From: Treponema sp.
GTDB lineage: Bacteria > Spirochaetota > Spirochaetia > Treponematales > Treponemataceae
Reading direction: 5' to 3'
Assembly: GCA_003447785.1 (NCBI GenBank)
Contig: DLYJ01000133.1
Location: 9,442-22,085, forward strand
Length of the DNA: 12,644 nucleotides
Below, piece after piece: positions 1 through 7,075 of this stretch. A program made the position numbers and the translations under genes. The stretch's first letter is position 1. Every line of letters begins with the position of its first letter. Below the pieces are notes generated by a model, which searched no databases, was not told where the DNA came from, and saw nothing but the letters and a program-made list of their open reading frames with translations.

Positions 1-510
1 CCTCAGCAGACAATGGTTCAAAAAGATTTTCCGGCATCCGTGCGCGAGATTGTTTTAAGCGGATGTCAGAGCAGATGCGGACGGCGCCCGTGGTACAATA
101 AGGAAGAAAAACTGCTTGCCGAACAGAACATGGTCAAAATGGGCATTTACGAACTTGCAGACCGCTGTTACCGGGAACTTTCCGGAGGCCAGCAGCAGCG
201 TGTTCTTCTTGCCCGGGCCCTCTGTGCAACCCAGAAAATGCTCCTCCTGGACGAACCTGTTACGGGACTGGACCCGCAGGTAACAGAAGAAATGTACGAT
301 TTGATTCAAACACTTCACTCCAGCGGAATTACAATAATAATGATTAGTCACGATATCGAGGCGGCTTTAAAATACGCTACACATGTGCTCCACATCGGAC
401 AGGACCTTTTTTACGGCACCCGTGACCAGTTCGTTCATTATACAAATTGTCCGGATTGCGCCGGTCAGATAAGGAAAATGTATGTTAAACCAATTAATTC
501 AATACTTTAG
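1..510 (+). CDS. znuC: Zinc/manganese-type ABC transporter ATP-binding protein, 5' end outside window
   Basis: This is the ATPase subunit of a metal-ion ABC importer that powers uptake through the permease encoded next. The reading frame is open from base 1, so the start and the Walker A motif lie upstream; the first codons (Pro-Gln-Gln) are the Q-loop region. Visible motifs are the ABC signature LSGGQQQ (about 178-198), Walker B with LLLDEP (about 241-258) and the H-switch SHD (about 346-354). Order and spacing fit the ZnuC/TroB/MntB family of cluster 9 metal importers. The last 29 bases overlap the permease gene, showing an operon. The C-terminal tail carries a CPDC motif and there is a CxxxC near the start of the visible part; a metal role for these is only a guess. 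The ABC ATPase call is firm. Zinc rather than manganese or iron is inferred from family resemblance; the substrate-binding protein is not in the window. Confidence 0.88.
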   Translation, partial: PQQTMVQKDFPASVREIVLSGCQSRCGRRPWYNKEEKLLAEQNMVKMGIYELADRCYRELSGGQQQRVLLARALCATQKMLLLDEPVTGLDPQVTEEMYDLIQTLHSSGITIIMISHDIEAALKYATHVLHIGQDLFYGTRDQFVHYTNCPDCAGQIRKMYVKPINSIL

Positions 511-1312
511 TTTTAGCTTTGTAAGATACGCCTTTATCGTCGGCATCCTGATTGCCCTGTGTTCGTCCCTTCTCGGCGTAACTCTGGTACTCAAACGCTT
601 TTCCTTTATTGGAGACGGCCTGAGCCATGTGGCATTTGGCGCCATGGCTGTGGCAGCGGTAACCGGAATTACAAATAATATGTACATAGTTCTGCCGGTG
701 ACAATAATTGCGGCCATCATGCTTTTACGCACGGGAAAAAATACAAAAATTCAGGGAGACGCGGCAGTTGCGATGATAAGCGTTGCATCGCTGGCTCTGG
801 GTTATCTTCTGATGAACGTATTTTCGGCTTCGGCAAATGTTTCGGGCGATGTCTGCACAACACTGTTCGGTTCAACCTCGATTTTGACTCTGACAAAAGG
901 CCAGGTAATTTTGTGCGCCGTGCTTTCGATTTGTGTAATAATCGCTTTCTTTATTTTTTACAACAAAATCTTTGCGGTAACCTTTGACCAGGACTTTGCA
1001 CAGGCCATCGGAACCCACGCTTCAATTTACAATCTTGTAATCGCAATCATAATCGCTGTAATCATCGTGCTCGCAATGAATCTCGTAGGTTCACTTTTAA
1101 TAAGCGCCCTCGTCATCTTTCCTGCACTGTCGGCAATGCGGGTATTCAAGAGTTTTAAGTCAGTAACAGTCTGCTCTGCCATCGTGTCAGTAATCTGCGC
1201 ACTGGCCGGCCTTATAATTTCTGTCCTTGCAGGCACCCCGGTAGGTTCAACAATTGTAGCGGCAGACCTTGTGGCATTTATCGGCTTTTGCATTGCAGGG
1301 AGGTTTGCATGA
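482..1312 (+). CDS. znuB: Metal-ion ABC transporter permease (ZnuB/TroC family)
   Basis: This 276-residue, very hydrophobic protein is the membrane channel of the metal importer energised by the upstream ATPase. Several long apolar segments suggest seven to nine membrane helices. Near residues 30-55 it has the family-typical stretch LVLKRFSFIGDGLSHVAFGA, matching the FFGDALSHAA-like signature of ABC-3 family permeases. The length is usual for the family. The ATG at 482 follows an AAGGA Shine-Dalgarno (about 472-476) inside the end of the ATPase gene, and the 29-base overlap implies translational coupling. Its stop codon overlaps the next start as ATGA, so the lipoprotein downstream belongs to the same transcript. 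Zinc is the likeliest substrate but manganese or iron cannot be excluded. Confidence 0.9.
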   Translation: MLNQLIQYFSFSFVRYAFIVGILIALCSSLLGVTLVLKRFSFIGDGLSHVAFGAMAVAAVTGITNNMYIVLPVTIIAAIMLLRTGKNTKIQGDAAVAMISVASLALGYLLMNVFSASANVSGDVCTTLFGSTSILTLTKGQVILCAVLSICVIIAFFIFYNKIFAVTFDQDFAQAIGTHASIYNLVIAIIIAVIIVLAMNLVGSLLISALVIFPALSAMRVFKSFKSVTVCSAIVSVICALAGLIISVLAGTPVGSTIVAADLVAFIGFCIAGRFA

Positions 1313-1890
1313 TTTTTAATAATCGGGCGGCTTTCGCGCTTTTCAGGGCTCCGGCTAGGGCGTTGCCCGCCTCCGACCGGCTCGCTTTCGCGGCCGTTCT
1401 CGCTGCGCTCGCCCTTACAATCGCGGCCGCTTTGACCGGCTGTACAAAAAAGCAGTCTCCGCAACAGGCAGGCAGTTTTATCGACGAACAGACACAGATT
1501 GCCCTTGAAGAAATTGATAAAGAACTTGAAGAAAAACAAAAAGCCATGACAGCCACAGAAGGCGTGGATTTTGACATCAGCGTGATGAACGCAAATATGG
1601 TTTATGCCCAGGTTTTTGACATGATGATGCAGCCCGAAGTATACAAGGACAAAATCATCAGAATCTCAGGCGATTTTTACCAGCTTCCTGACAATAAGGG
1701 AAAGATGACAAACGCAGTGATTATCCGCGACGCACTTGCCTGCTGCCAGCAGGGCATGGAATTTAAGTGGGATTTTGGAGAAGCAGTTCCTGCTCAGGAA
1801 ACTCCCGTAACGGTAATCGGTCCGTTTAAAATCACAACCGACAGCGAAGGCTTGATGAGAACATTTATACAGGCAACCAGTGTAGAATAA
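1309..1890 (+). CDS. Lipoprotein with Cys-Cys motif, third gene of metal-uptake operon
   Basis: The product is a predicted 193-residue lipoprotein of unknown function. I place the start at the ATG at 1309, not at the in-frame TTG at 1288, because AGGGAGG (1297-1303) is a strong Shine-Dalgarno five bases before it and the ATG overlaps the permease stop as ATGA. The signal peptide is long and Ala-rich and ends in a lipobox LTGC with the lipidated Cys at residue 45. A charged, helical linker follows (about 55-80). A compact domain then has beta-like strands around KIIRISGDFY and PVTVIGPFKI, and a conserved-looking ACCQQGMEF motif at 144-152. This resembles the CC-containing OB-like domain seen in some metal-associated lipoproteins and YcgQ-type proteins, but that is an impression, not a database result. 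Tight coupling to the transporter suggests a role in metal delivery or sensing at the membrane. Codons for residues 5-44 are unusually GC-rich. Confidence 0.85.
   Translation: MIFNNRAAFALFRAPARALPASDRLAFAAVLAALALTIAAALTGCTKKQSPQQAGSFIDEQTQIALEEIDKELEEKQKAMTATEGVDFDISVMNANMVYAQVFDMMMQPEVYKDKIIRISGDFYQLPDNKGKMTNAVIIRDALACCQQGMEFKWDFGEAVPAQETPVTVIGPFKITTDSEGLMRTFIQATSVE
1321..1441 (+). repeat. GC-rich block forming the signal-peptide coding region, possible inserted repeat
   Basis: Counted by hand, 1321-1440 contains 83 G or C in 120 bases (69%), while 1501-1560 has 23 in 60 (38%). The block holds short direct repeats: GCTTTCGCG at 1330-1338 and 1384-1392, GACCGGCT at 1375-1382 and 1434-1441, and TCGCGGCCG at 1388-1396 and 1421-1429. 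It also has a small hairpin GGGC-GTT-GCCC at 1358-1368 and a GGGCG/CGCCC pair (1325-1329 with 1410-1414). It starts five codons into the lipoprotein gene and ends at the lipobox cysteine codon, keeping the frame open. It could be a dispersed palindromic element captured as coding sequence, or simply an Ala-rich signal peptide with skewed codons. Confidence 0.45.
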
Positions 1891-1917
1891 TTCAAAACTT
1901 CGCGATATAGTATAAGT

Positions 1918-2226
1918 ATGAAAAAGCACATTTTATCTTTATTGGTCATTTTTAGTTTGGTATCTGCAACAGTATTTGCAAATGGAAAGGCTGACGAGCC
2001 CACACCGGAAGAAGTTGTAGAAGAATCTGTAAACAGCTCTGTAAAAGCAGGTAAAGATGCGGCTACTTCTGCTAAACAAGCCGGAAAAGAAGCTGCTGAT
2101 ACAGGTAAAGAAATCGGAGATGCAGCAAAAAAAGCCGGCAAAGAAATCGGAACTGTCGGCAAAAAAATCGGTGACACTGCAAAAGCCTTTGGCCAGGGTG
2201 TTGCTGACGCATTCAAAGAAGACTAA
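1918..2226 (+). CDS. Small secreted protein of five 11-residue repeats (LEA-like)
   Basis: This 102-residue protein has a clear N-terminal signal peptide (MKKHILSLLVIFSLVSATVFA, probable cleavage before Asn22), so it is likely periplasmic or outer-surface. After an acidic linker (EEVVEESV) come five consecutive 11-residue units at residues 44-98 (2047-2211): AGKDAATSAKQ, AGKEAADTGKE, IGDAAKKAGKE, IGTVGKKIGDT, AKAFGQGVADA. This Lys/Ala/Gly-rich hendecad pattern is typical of amphipathic helices as in group 3 LEA proteins, apolipoproteins and synucleins; no homology is claimed. It lacks a lipobox cysteine. It begins 27 bases after the Cys-Cys lipoprotein and has no Shine-Dalgarno. A TATAGT box at 1906-1911, six bases before the ATG, could drive a leaderless transcript, or the gene could be read from the upstream operon. 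The function is unknown; a stress or membrane-binding role would be a guess. Confidence 0.8.
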   Translation: MKKHILSLLVIFSLVSATVFANGKADEPTPEEVVEESVNSSVKAGKDAATSAKQAGKEAADTGKEIGDAAKKAGKEIGTVGKKIGDTAKAFGQGVADAFKED

Positions 2227-2241
2227 TTCAATTCAATTCAA
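2225..2241 (+). repeat. Short AATTC tandem repeat between genes
   Basis: Three full copies of the 5-mer AATTC plus AA lie between the stop of the 11-mer-repeat gene and kduI. They sit just before the kduI Shine-Dalgarno (AGAGG at 2246-2250). Copy-number change would alter the spacing between the genes but not the kduI ribosome-site spacing. Confidence 0.6.
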
Positions 2242-2258
2242 TAAAAGAGGTATATATA

Positions 2259-3101
2259 ATGGATATTCGCTATTCAACTGGTAAAGAACCATTTAAACGC
2301 ATGACTACTGAAGAAATGCGCAAAGAGTTCCTTGTACAGAACATTTTTATCAAAAATGATGTTTCTGCAGTTTACAGCCACATTGACCGTATCGTAACAA
2401 TGGGTGCCATGCCTGTAGATAAGGCTGTAAAACTTGATAAAAACATCGACGCCATGAAAGACTTTGGTGTAGACTTTTTCCTTCAGCGCCGTGAACTTGG
2501 CATGATTAACATTGGCGGTGACGGTATTGTTGTTGCTGACGGTAAAAAATACGAAGTTAACCACTACGACGCACTCTACCTTGGCGCCGGAACAAAAGAT
2601 GTAACTCTCGAAAGCAAGGACAAGAAAAATCCTGCAAAATTCTATATGAATTCAACACCGGCTCACTGCTCATATCCAAGCCGCATCATTACTTATGAAC
2701 AGGCAAACCACATTCACATGGGTTCTGCGGCAGAAAGTAATGACCGCACTATCAACCAGTACATCCACCCGGATATTCTTGAAACATGTCAGCTTTCTAT
2801 GGGTATGACTCACCTTGAAACAGGTTCTGTATGGAACACAATGCCGGCTCACACTCATGAACGCCGCATGGAAGTTTACTTCTACTTTGACTTTCCGGAA
2901 GATCAGGTTGTATTCCACTTTATGGGCGAACCACAGGAAACACGCCATATCGTAATGCACAATGACGAAGCTGTAATCAACCCGAGCTGGTCAATCCACT
3001 CAGGTGCAGGTACAAGCAACTATACATTCATCTGGAGTATGGGCGGCGAAAACCGCACTTACACCGACCAGGATTGGATTAAGACACCAGATTTGCGCTA
3101 G
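2259..3101 (+). CDS. kduI: 5-dehydro-4-deoxy-D-glucuronate isomerase
   Basis: KduI (EC 5.3.1.17) isomerises 5-keto-4-deoxyuronate, the product of oligouronide lyases, to 2-keto-3-deoxy-gluconate's precursor DKII, in the cytoplasm. The protein is 280 residues, the usual family length. It carries the cupin zinc site: His198 and His200 in PAHTHERRMEVYFYF, Glu205 in the same stretch, and His247 in SWSIHSGAGTSNYTFIWSMGGEN. These match, with a two-residue offset, the known zinc ligands of the E. coli enzyme. The N-terminal R-x-x-F-L-V and mid-protein GAGTKDV segments are also family-typical. The ATG at 2259 follows AGAGG by eight bases. It lies 32 bases after the small secreted protein, so the two may share a transcript. 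No other pectin or glycosaminoglycan degradation gene is in the window. Confidence 0.95.
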   Translation: MDIRYSTGKEPFKRMTTEEMRKEFLVQNIFIKNDVSAVYSHIDRIVTMGAMPVDKAVKLDKNIDAMKDFGVDFFLQRRELGMINIGGDGIVVADGKKYEVNHYDALYLGAGTKDVTLESKDKKNPAKFYMNSTPAHCSYPSRIITYEQANHIHMGSAAESNDRTINQYIHPDILETCQLSMGMTHLETGSVWNTMPAHTHERRMEVYFYFDFPEDQVVFHFMGEPQETRHIVMHNDEAVINPSWSIHSGAGTSNYTFIWSMGGENRTYTDQDWIKTPDLR

Positions 3102-3110
3102 CAGTCTGGC

Positions 3111-3155
3111 GAAGTTAAAGAACTTCATTACAGGACGAGGCGGCTTGTCCGCCTC
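3111..3155. other. Two stem-loops between convergent kduI and diguanylate cyclase genes
   Basis: The 79-base gap between two converging stop codons holds GAAGTT-AAAG-AACTTC (3111-3126) and GAGGCGG-CTTGT-CCGCCTC (3137-3155). The second is a perfect 7-bp GC-rich stem. Neither is followed by a T-run on either strand, so they are not classic intrinsic terminators. They may still act as 3'-end or Rho-dependent stabilising structures for both genes. Confidence 0.55.
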
Positions 3156-3180
3156 ATAAAGACTCCAGTTTTACGTTAGT

Positions 3181-4275
3181 TTACTTGCTTCCTTCGATAC
3201 AATTGCGGCCGGCTCTCTTTGCTTTGTAAAGGGCGTCGTCCGCATTTTTTATTGTCTTTTCGTAGCGCGCACCTTTTACATGATCAGTGTAGCCTACGCT
3301 GATGGTAACAACTTTGAGGGGTTCGCTTTCAAATGGAATTCCAAGATTCTGAACCTTTGCGCGCAGAGCCTCAGCCATTTTCCCTAATTCATCATAATTA
3401 TATTTTGCGGTAAGGGCACAAAACTCCTCGCCGCCGTATCTGTAAAATTCAAATTCGTTCTGCTTTCCAAAGTCCGCAAAACATTTACCCAGCACTTTAA
3501 GGCACTCGTCGCCTGCCTGGTGGCCGAGGGTGTCATTAAAATCCTTAAAATGATCGATATCAATCATAAAAAGTCCGTTCAGCGGTTCTTGGTTGTTTTG
3601 AATTTCTGTCAAACGTTCAAAAAGCCTGCGGCGGTTAGGAAGAACGGTAAGCATGTCAGTGTCTTTCTGCCAGCGCAGAATACGGTCTTTTTCAAAAGCG
3701 ATGATGCGCTGATAGCGTTCGTATTCGCCGATTGCAATTCCAAGAAGGGTAAATGTAATTCCATTGAAAAGATCGAGTTTAAAGTTAGCAGGATCTTTAT
3801 ATATGTATGAAAGAACCGTATGAATTATACAAACGGAAAGAACAAGCAGATTGACCCTTATAGAACGGTCAAAAATCAGCAGCGGAAAGATAATCTGAAA
3901 GCAGATGATGGAAGTTGCCGCATGGGGATTTGCGATTGAGGCAAAACTTACAAAAAATCCAAATGCGTATAAATAAAGGACAAAGCAATATGTGGGAAAA
4001 AGATAGCAGTTCCGTTTTCTTTTGATGTTAAAATAAATGTGAATGCTGAGAAGAAGAAAAACAAAAAACGAAGTCAGATAGACAATAAAATAATTAATAT
4101 TAAAAACCTTGATTCCGAATACGCAGAGAACGGCAAAAATCACAGTCATCATTACGGAAATAATTCTGAGCATGGAATTTGTAAATCGTGCCAGATTCTT
4201 CTTTTCGCCGTTAAGGAGAACACGTTCTTTTTGCAGGGCAGAGGCGATTTGCTTGTAAGGATTACTGATAAACAT
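3181..4275 (-). CDS. Membrane diguanylate cyclase (GGDEF domain)
   Basis: The protein makes cyclic di-GMP from two GTP. It is 364 residues long. After a short soluble N-terminus, residues about 36-182 contain roughly six hydrophobic helices of unknown ligand specificity, followed by a short helical linker (183-205). The GGDEF domain runs from about 206 to 364 and keeps TDMLTVLPNRR (206-216), the metal-binding Asp239 in MIDIDHFKDFND, GHQAGDE (251-257) and the active-site loop GGEEF (281-285). The inhibitory I-site position (expected RxxD at 272-275) reads QNEF, so product feedback inhibition is probably missing. No EAL domain is present. The ATG has no Shine-Dalgarno, but an extended -10 box ends eight bases upstream, suggesting a leaderless message. 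It converges on kduI and diverges from glnN. Confidence 0.93.
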   Translation of the reverse strand: MFISNPYKQIASALQKERVLLNGEKKNLARFTNSMLRIISVMMTVIFAVLCVFGIKVFNINYFIVYLTSFFVFLLLSIHIYFNIKRKRNCYLFPTYCFVLYLYAFGFFVSFASIANPHAATSIICFQIIFPLLIFDRSIRVNLLVLSVCIIHTVLSYIYKDPANFKLDLFNGITFTLLGIAIGEYERYQRIIAFEKDRILRWQKDTDMLTVLPNRRRLFERLTEIQNNQEPLNGLFMIDIDHFKDFNDTLGHQAGDECLKVLGKCFADFGKQNEFEFYRYGGEEFCALTAKYNYDELGKMAEALRAKVQNLGIPFESEPLKVVTISVGYTDHVKGARYEKTIKNADDALYKAKRAGRNCIEGSK

Positions 4276-4283
4276 ACTAATAC

Positions 4284-4292
4284 ATTATAACA
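4284..4292 (-). promoter_or_regulatory. Extended -10 promoter of the diguanylate cyclase gene
   Basis: Read on the minus strand this is TGTTATAAT, a perfect TGn-TATAAT extended -10 element, and no convincing -35 is visible. Only eight bases separate it from the ATG at 4275, so transcription would start at or next to the start codon. There is no Shine-Dalgarno in between. Confidence 0.65.
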
Positions 4293-4332
4293 TAGCTCGA
4301 GATAATGGAGATTTAAATTCTATTTATCTTTT

Positions 4333-4341
4333 TGTTATAAA
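4333..4341 (+). promoter_or_regulatory. Probable extended -10 promoter of glnN
   Basis: TGTTATAAA matches the extended -10 pattern also seen before the diguanylate cyclase, first lipoprotein and AraC genes. It lies about 60 bases before the glnN ATG, leaving a leader of roughly 55 nt. A second -10-like box, TAGAAT (4345-4350), overlaps the leader. No good -35 hexamer is visible, and no nitrogen-regulator site was recognised. Confidence 0.5.
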
Positions 4342-4402
4342 ATGCTAGAATGCCCGTGAATTCACTATTTTATTCCGATAATAAACTAAAACGGAGATCC
4401 CA

Positions 4403-6490
4403 ATGGTAAACGTTCCAGAAATTTTTGGCAGCATGGTTTTTAATGACGATGTAATGAAAGCTCGTCTCCCGAAAGACACCTACAAATCATTAAAAAGAAC
4501 AATTCAGCAGGGCTCGCCCCTCGAACTTGATGTGGCTAATATCGTAGCCAATGCCATGAAAGACTGGGCGCTGGAAAAGGGTGCAACTCACTTTACACAC
4601 TGGTTCCAGCCGTTGACAGGTGTTACCGCAGAAAAGCACGACAGTTTTATTTCGCCCAACGGTTCCGGAGTTATCATGGAATTCAGCGGAAAGGAACTTG
4701 TTAAGGGCGAAGTTGACGGTTCATCTTTCCCCAGCGGAGGTATCCGCGCAACTTTTGAAGCCCGGGGTTACACAGCATGGGACCCGACTTCCTACGCTTT
4801 TATTAAAGACGGTTCATTGTACATTCCCACAGCCTTCTGTTCCTATACAGGCGAGTCTCTCGATAAAAAAACTCCGCTTTTGCGTTCAATGGAAGCCCTC
4901 AACAAACAGGCTCTCCGTATTTTGCGCCTTTTTGGCAATACAACTGCAAAACGCGTAATCACAACAGTAGGTCCTGAACAGGAATACTTCCTCATTGATA
5001 AAAAACTCTGGGAACAGCGCAAGGACCTTATGTTCTGCGGTCGCACGCTTTTTGGTGCAATGCCGCCAAAAGGTCAGGAAATGGATGACCACTATTATGG
5101 TTCAATCAAGCCCCGCATTGCAGAATTTATGGCTGACCTTGATACCGAACTGTGGAAGCTGGGCATTTTAAGCAAGACAAAACACAACGAAGTAGCTCCT
5201 GCCCAGCACGAAATGGCTCCGATTTTTACTACAACAAACCTGAGTGCAGACCAGAACCAGCTCACAATGCAGCTTATGAAGCAGGTTGCCTTAAAGCACG
5301 GTCTTTACTGTCTTCTTGCAGAAAAACCTTTTGCGGGCGTAAACGGCAGCGGAAAGCACAATAACTGGTCCATGAGCACGGACGACGGATTCAACCTGCT
5401 TGAACCTGGCGAAACTCCCCGGGAAAACGCCCAGTTCCTCCTGCTTTTGACAGCCGTAATTAAGGCAGTTGACAAGCACCAGGATTTGCTCCGGGACAGC
5501 GTTGCATCTGCAGGAAACGACCACCGTCTTGGCGCAAACGAAGCTCCACCGGCAATTATTTCAATGTTCATCGGCGAAGAACTTCAGGCCGTTCTTGATT
5601 CAATCGAAAACGGAACTCCTTACAGCCAGAAGTCAAAGGAAAAGATGAAGATTGGCGTAAGCGTTCTTCCTGCAATTCCAAAAGACACAACTGACCGCAA
5701 CAGAACTTCTCCGTTTGCATTTACCGGAAATAAATTTGAATTCCGCTCACTTGGTTCATCACTTTCAATTTCCGGACCAAATGTTGTATTGAATACAATC
5801 GTTGCAGAAACACTTGATGAATTTGCAACACAGCTGGAATCTGCAAAAGATTTGAATACTGAACTTCAGGCTTTGATTAAAAAGACTGTTAAAGAACATA
5901 AAAAGATTATCTTTAACGGAAACGGTTATGATGATGAATGGGTTAAAGAGGCCAAAAAGCGCGGCCTGATGAACCTTAAGACTCTTCCAGATGCAATGGA
6001 ACACTACCTGGATAAGCAGAACATCGAAATGTTCAGCAAGTACGGTGTTTACACAGAAACCGAAATGAAGAGCCACCACGAAGTTAAACTGGAAAAATAC
6101 TGCAAGGTTCTCAATATCGAAGTAAACACAATGATCGATATGATTTACAAAGACATCCTTCCTGCAAGCTACGCTTACATGAGCGACGTTGCAGAATCAG
6201 TTACCCGCGTTTCAGCAGTTGTTCCTGGAGCAAAGTGTACGGCCCAGACAACAACCCTGAGCCAGATTACTGCCCTGGCAGACTGGCTTGATGACGAAAC
6301 CCAGAAACTGATTAAAATGCATTCAAATGTAAATGCGATGGACGATGTTGTAAAACAGGCCCGTGACTACGCGGACAAAATCATTCCTCAGATGGAAAAG
6401 ACCCGGGCAATCGCCGACCGTATCGAACCAATCCTTGGCGAAAAGTACAAACCTTTCCCAAGCTACACGGATTTATTATTCAGAGTATAA
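4403..6490 (+). CDS. glnN: Glutamine synthetase type III
   Basis: This enzyme joins ammonia to glutamate with ATP, the main route of nitrogen assimilation. The length of 695 residues is typical of the large GSIII (GlnN) class and well above GSI (about 470). Diagnostic stretches include [17 protein letters not shown] (118-134), VGPEQEYFL (189-197) with substrate/metal-binding glutamates, [12 protein letters not shown] (262-273), [10 protein letters not shown] (314-323) with the catalytic-region histidine, and [16 protein letters not shown] in the C-terminal half of the catalytic core. A long helical C-terminal extension of the GSIII type follows. The ATG at 4403 is preceded by GGAGAT (4393-4398). 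No PII protein, ammonium transporter or glutamate synthase gene lies beside it; it appears monocistronic, with its own promoter and intrinsic terminator. Confidence 0.96.
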   Translation: MVNVPEIFGSMVFNDDVMKARLPKDTYKSLKRTIQQGSPLELDVANIVANAMKDWALEKGATHFTHWFQPLTGVTAEKHDSFISPNGSGVIMEFSGKELVKGEVDGSSFPSGGIRATFEARGYTAWDPTSYAFIKDGSLYIPTAFCSYTGESLDKKTPLLRSMEALNKQALRILRLFGNTTAKRVITTVGPEQEYFLIDKKLWEQRKDLMFCGRTLFGAMPPKGQEMDDHYYGSIKPRIAEFMADLDTELWKLGILSKTKHNEVAPAQHEMAPIFTTTNLSADQNQLTMQLMKQVALKHGLYCLLAEKPFAGVNGSGKHNNWSMSTDDGFNLLEPGETPRENAQFLLLLTAVIKAVDKHQDLLRDSVASAGNDHRLGANEAPPAIISMFIGEELQAVLDSIENGTPYSQKSKEKMKIGVSVLPAIPKDTTDRNRTSPFAFTGNKFEFRSLGSSLSISGPNVVLNTIVAETLDEFATQLESAKDLNTELQALIKKTVKEHKKIIFNGNGYDDEWVKEAKKRGLMNLKTLPDAMEHYLDKQNIEMFSKYGVYTETEMKSHHEVKLEKYCKVLNIEVNTMIDMIYKDILPASYAYMSDVAESVTRVSAVVPGAKCTAQTTTLSQITALADWLDDETQKLIKMHSNVNAMDDVVKQARDYADKIIPQMEKTRAIADRIEPILGEKYKPFPSYTDLLFRV

Positions 6491-6494
6491 AAGC

Positions 6495-6530
6495 AAAACC
6501 CGGTTCCTGTGAAGTGGACCGGGTTTTTTT
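6495..6530 (+). terminator. Intrinsic terminator of glnN
   Basis: AACCCGGTTCC pairs with GGACCGGGTT around the loop TGTGAAGT, giving a ten-pair stem with one bulged T. Seven T residues follow at 6524-6530. It begins a few bases after the glnN stop. Confidence 0.92.
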
Positions 6531-6560
6531 GTTGAATTCTCATGACCTTCGGGTTAAAAT

Positions 6561-6569
6561 TGTTATAAG
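6561..6569 (+). promoter_or_regulatory. Probable extended -10 promoter of the lipoprotein pair
   Basis: TGTTATAAG fits the extended -10 pattern and lies 26 bases before the ATG at 6596. It follows the glnN terminator, so the two lipoprotein genes probably form their own transcript. The -35 region is weak. Confidence 0.5.
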
Positions 6570-6595
6570 AATAATTTAAGACAAGAGAGTTTTTT

Positions 6596-7075
6596 ATGAA
6601 AAGGATTTTTTTGATACCGGCCGCATTTCTGCTGATTCTTTTTACAGGCTGTCCAGATCTTTGTAATTACTCTGACGCTACCTGGATTACCGAAAAAATT
6701 GAAACACTCTCCGTCAATTTAAGTGCAGATTCAATCCGGAAAAATCAAAATATAACTGCGTCTGTGACCGGAACTCTCGATTCAAAATATAAAAACTGCA
6801 GAATCTACTGGGAGCTTTACAAGGAGATAGATTCGGACTTTAAGCATATCCAGATGATTTATAAAGCTGAAGGCGAGCAGGACTGGACTCGGGGCTGGTC
6901 CGCTGGACAGACTGTCACGGCAGAAGAATTCAATTCAATAAATAAAACCGTTACGATTTTGATTCCGGCAGAAGGGCTCTATAAGCTTCATTTTTATTTT
7001 AAGGCAGATAATCAGGAAGAAGAGCAGTGTGTCGGTGAGTTTTCTGCCGTCAGAGCCATTATAGTGGGGGACTGA
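6596..7075 (+). CDS. Putative lipoprotein, first of a tandem paralogous pair
   Basis: This is a 159-residue predicted lipoprotein. The signal peptide ends in a lipobox FTGC with Cys19 as the lipidation site. The mature part looks all-beta: NQNITASVTGTLDSKYKN (about 50-66) and NKTVTILIPAEGLYKLHFYF (about 115-134) alternate hydrophobic and polar residues as in Ig-like sandwiches. The same two landmarks recur in the next protein (CTLTITGALDKKYSG and DRTIKIKPASTGSFYIDF), so the two are probably diverged duplicates. A weak AAGAGAG Shine-Dalgarno precedes the ATG. Its stop codon shares one base with the next start (TGATG), so the pair is co-translated. I recognise no family; a cell-envelope role is inferred only from the lipobox. 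Confidence 0.82.
   Translation: MKRIFLIPAAFLLILFTGCPDLCNYSDATWITEKIETLSVNLSADSIRKNQNITASVTGTLDSKYKNCRIYWELYKEIDSDFKHIQMIYKAEGEQDWTRGWSAGQTVTAEEFNSINKTVTILIPAEGLYKLHFYFKADNQEEEQCVGEFSAVRAIIVGD

Noticed and set aside
1288..1308. TTG start at 1288 for the Cys-Cys lipoprotein
   Set aside because: The ATG at 1309 has a strong AGGGAGG ribosome site at ideal spacing and an ATGA overlap with the permease stop; the TTG has neither.
1027..1577. Minus-strand open frames across the permease/lipoprotein junction
   Set aside because: They are antisense to well-supported genes, and their Arg/Ser-rich translation is explained by the GC-rich block; no ribosome site or homology was recognised.
2057..2284. 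Second plus-strand open frame overlapping the 11-mer repeat gene
   Set aside because: The Lys-rich translation is a frame-shifted shadow of the periodic repeat region and lacks a ribosome site; the other frame has a proper signal peptide.
3137..3155. Perfect 7-bp stem as an intrinsic terminator
   Set aside because: There is no T-run on either strand after the stem, so it is reported only as a stem-loop.
3520..4290. Plus-strand open frames over the diguanylate cyclase gene
   Set aside because: They are antisense shadows; the minus-strand GGDEF protein has clear family motifs throughout.
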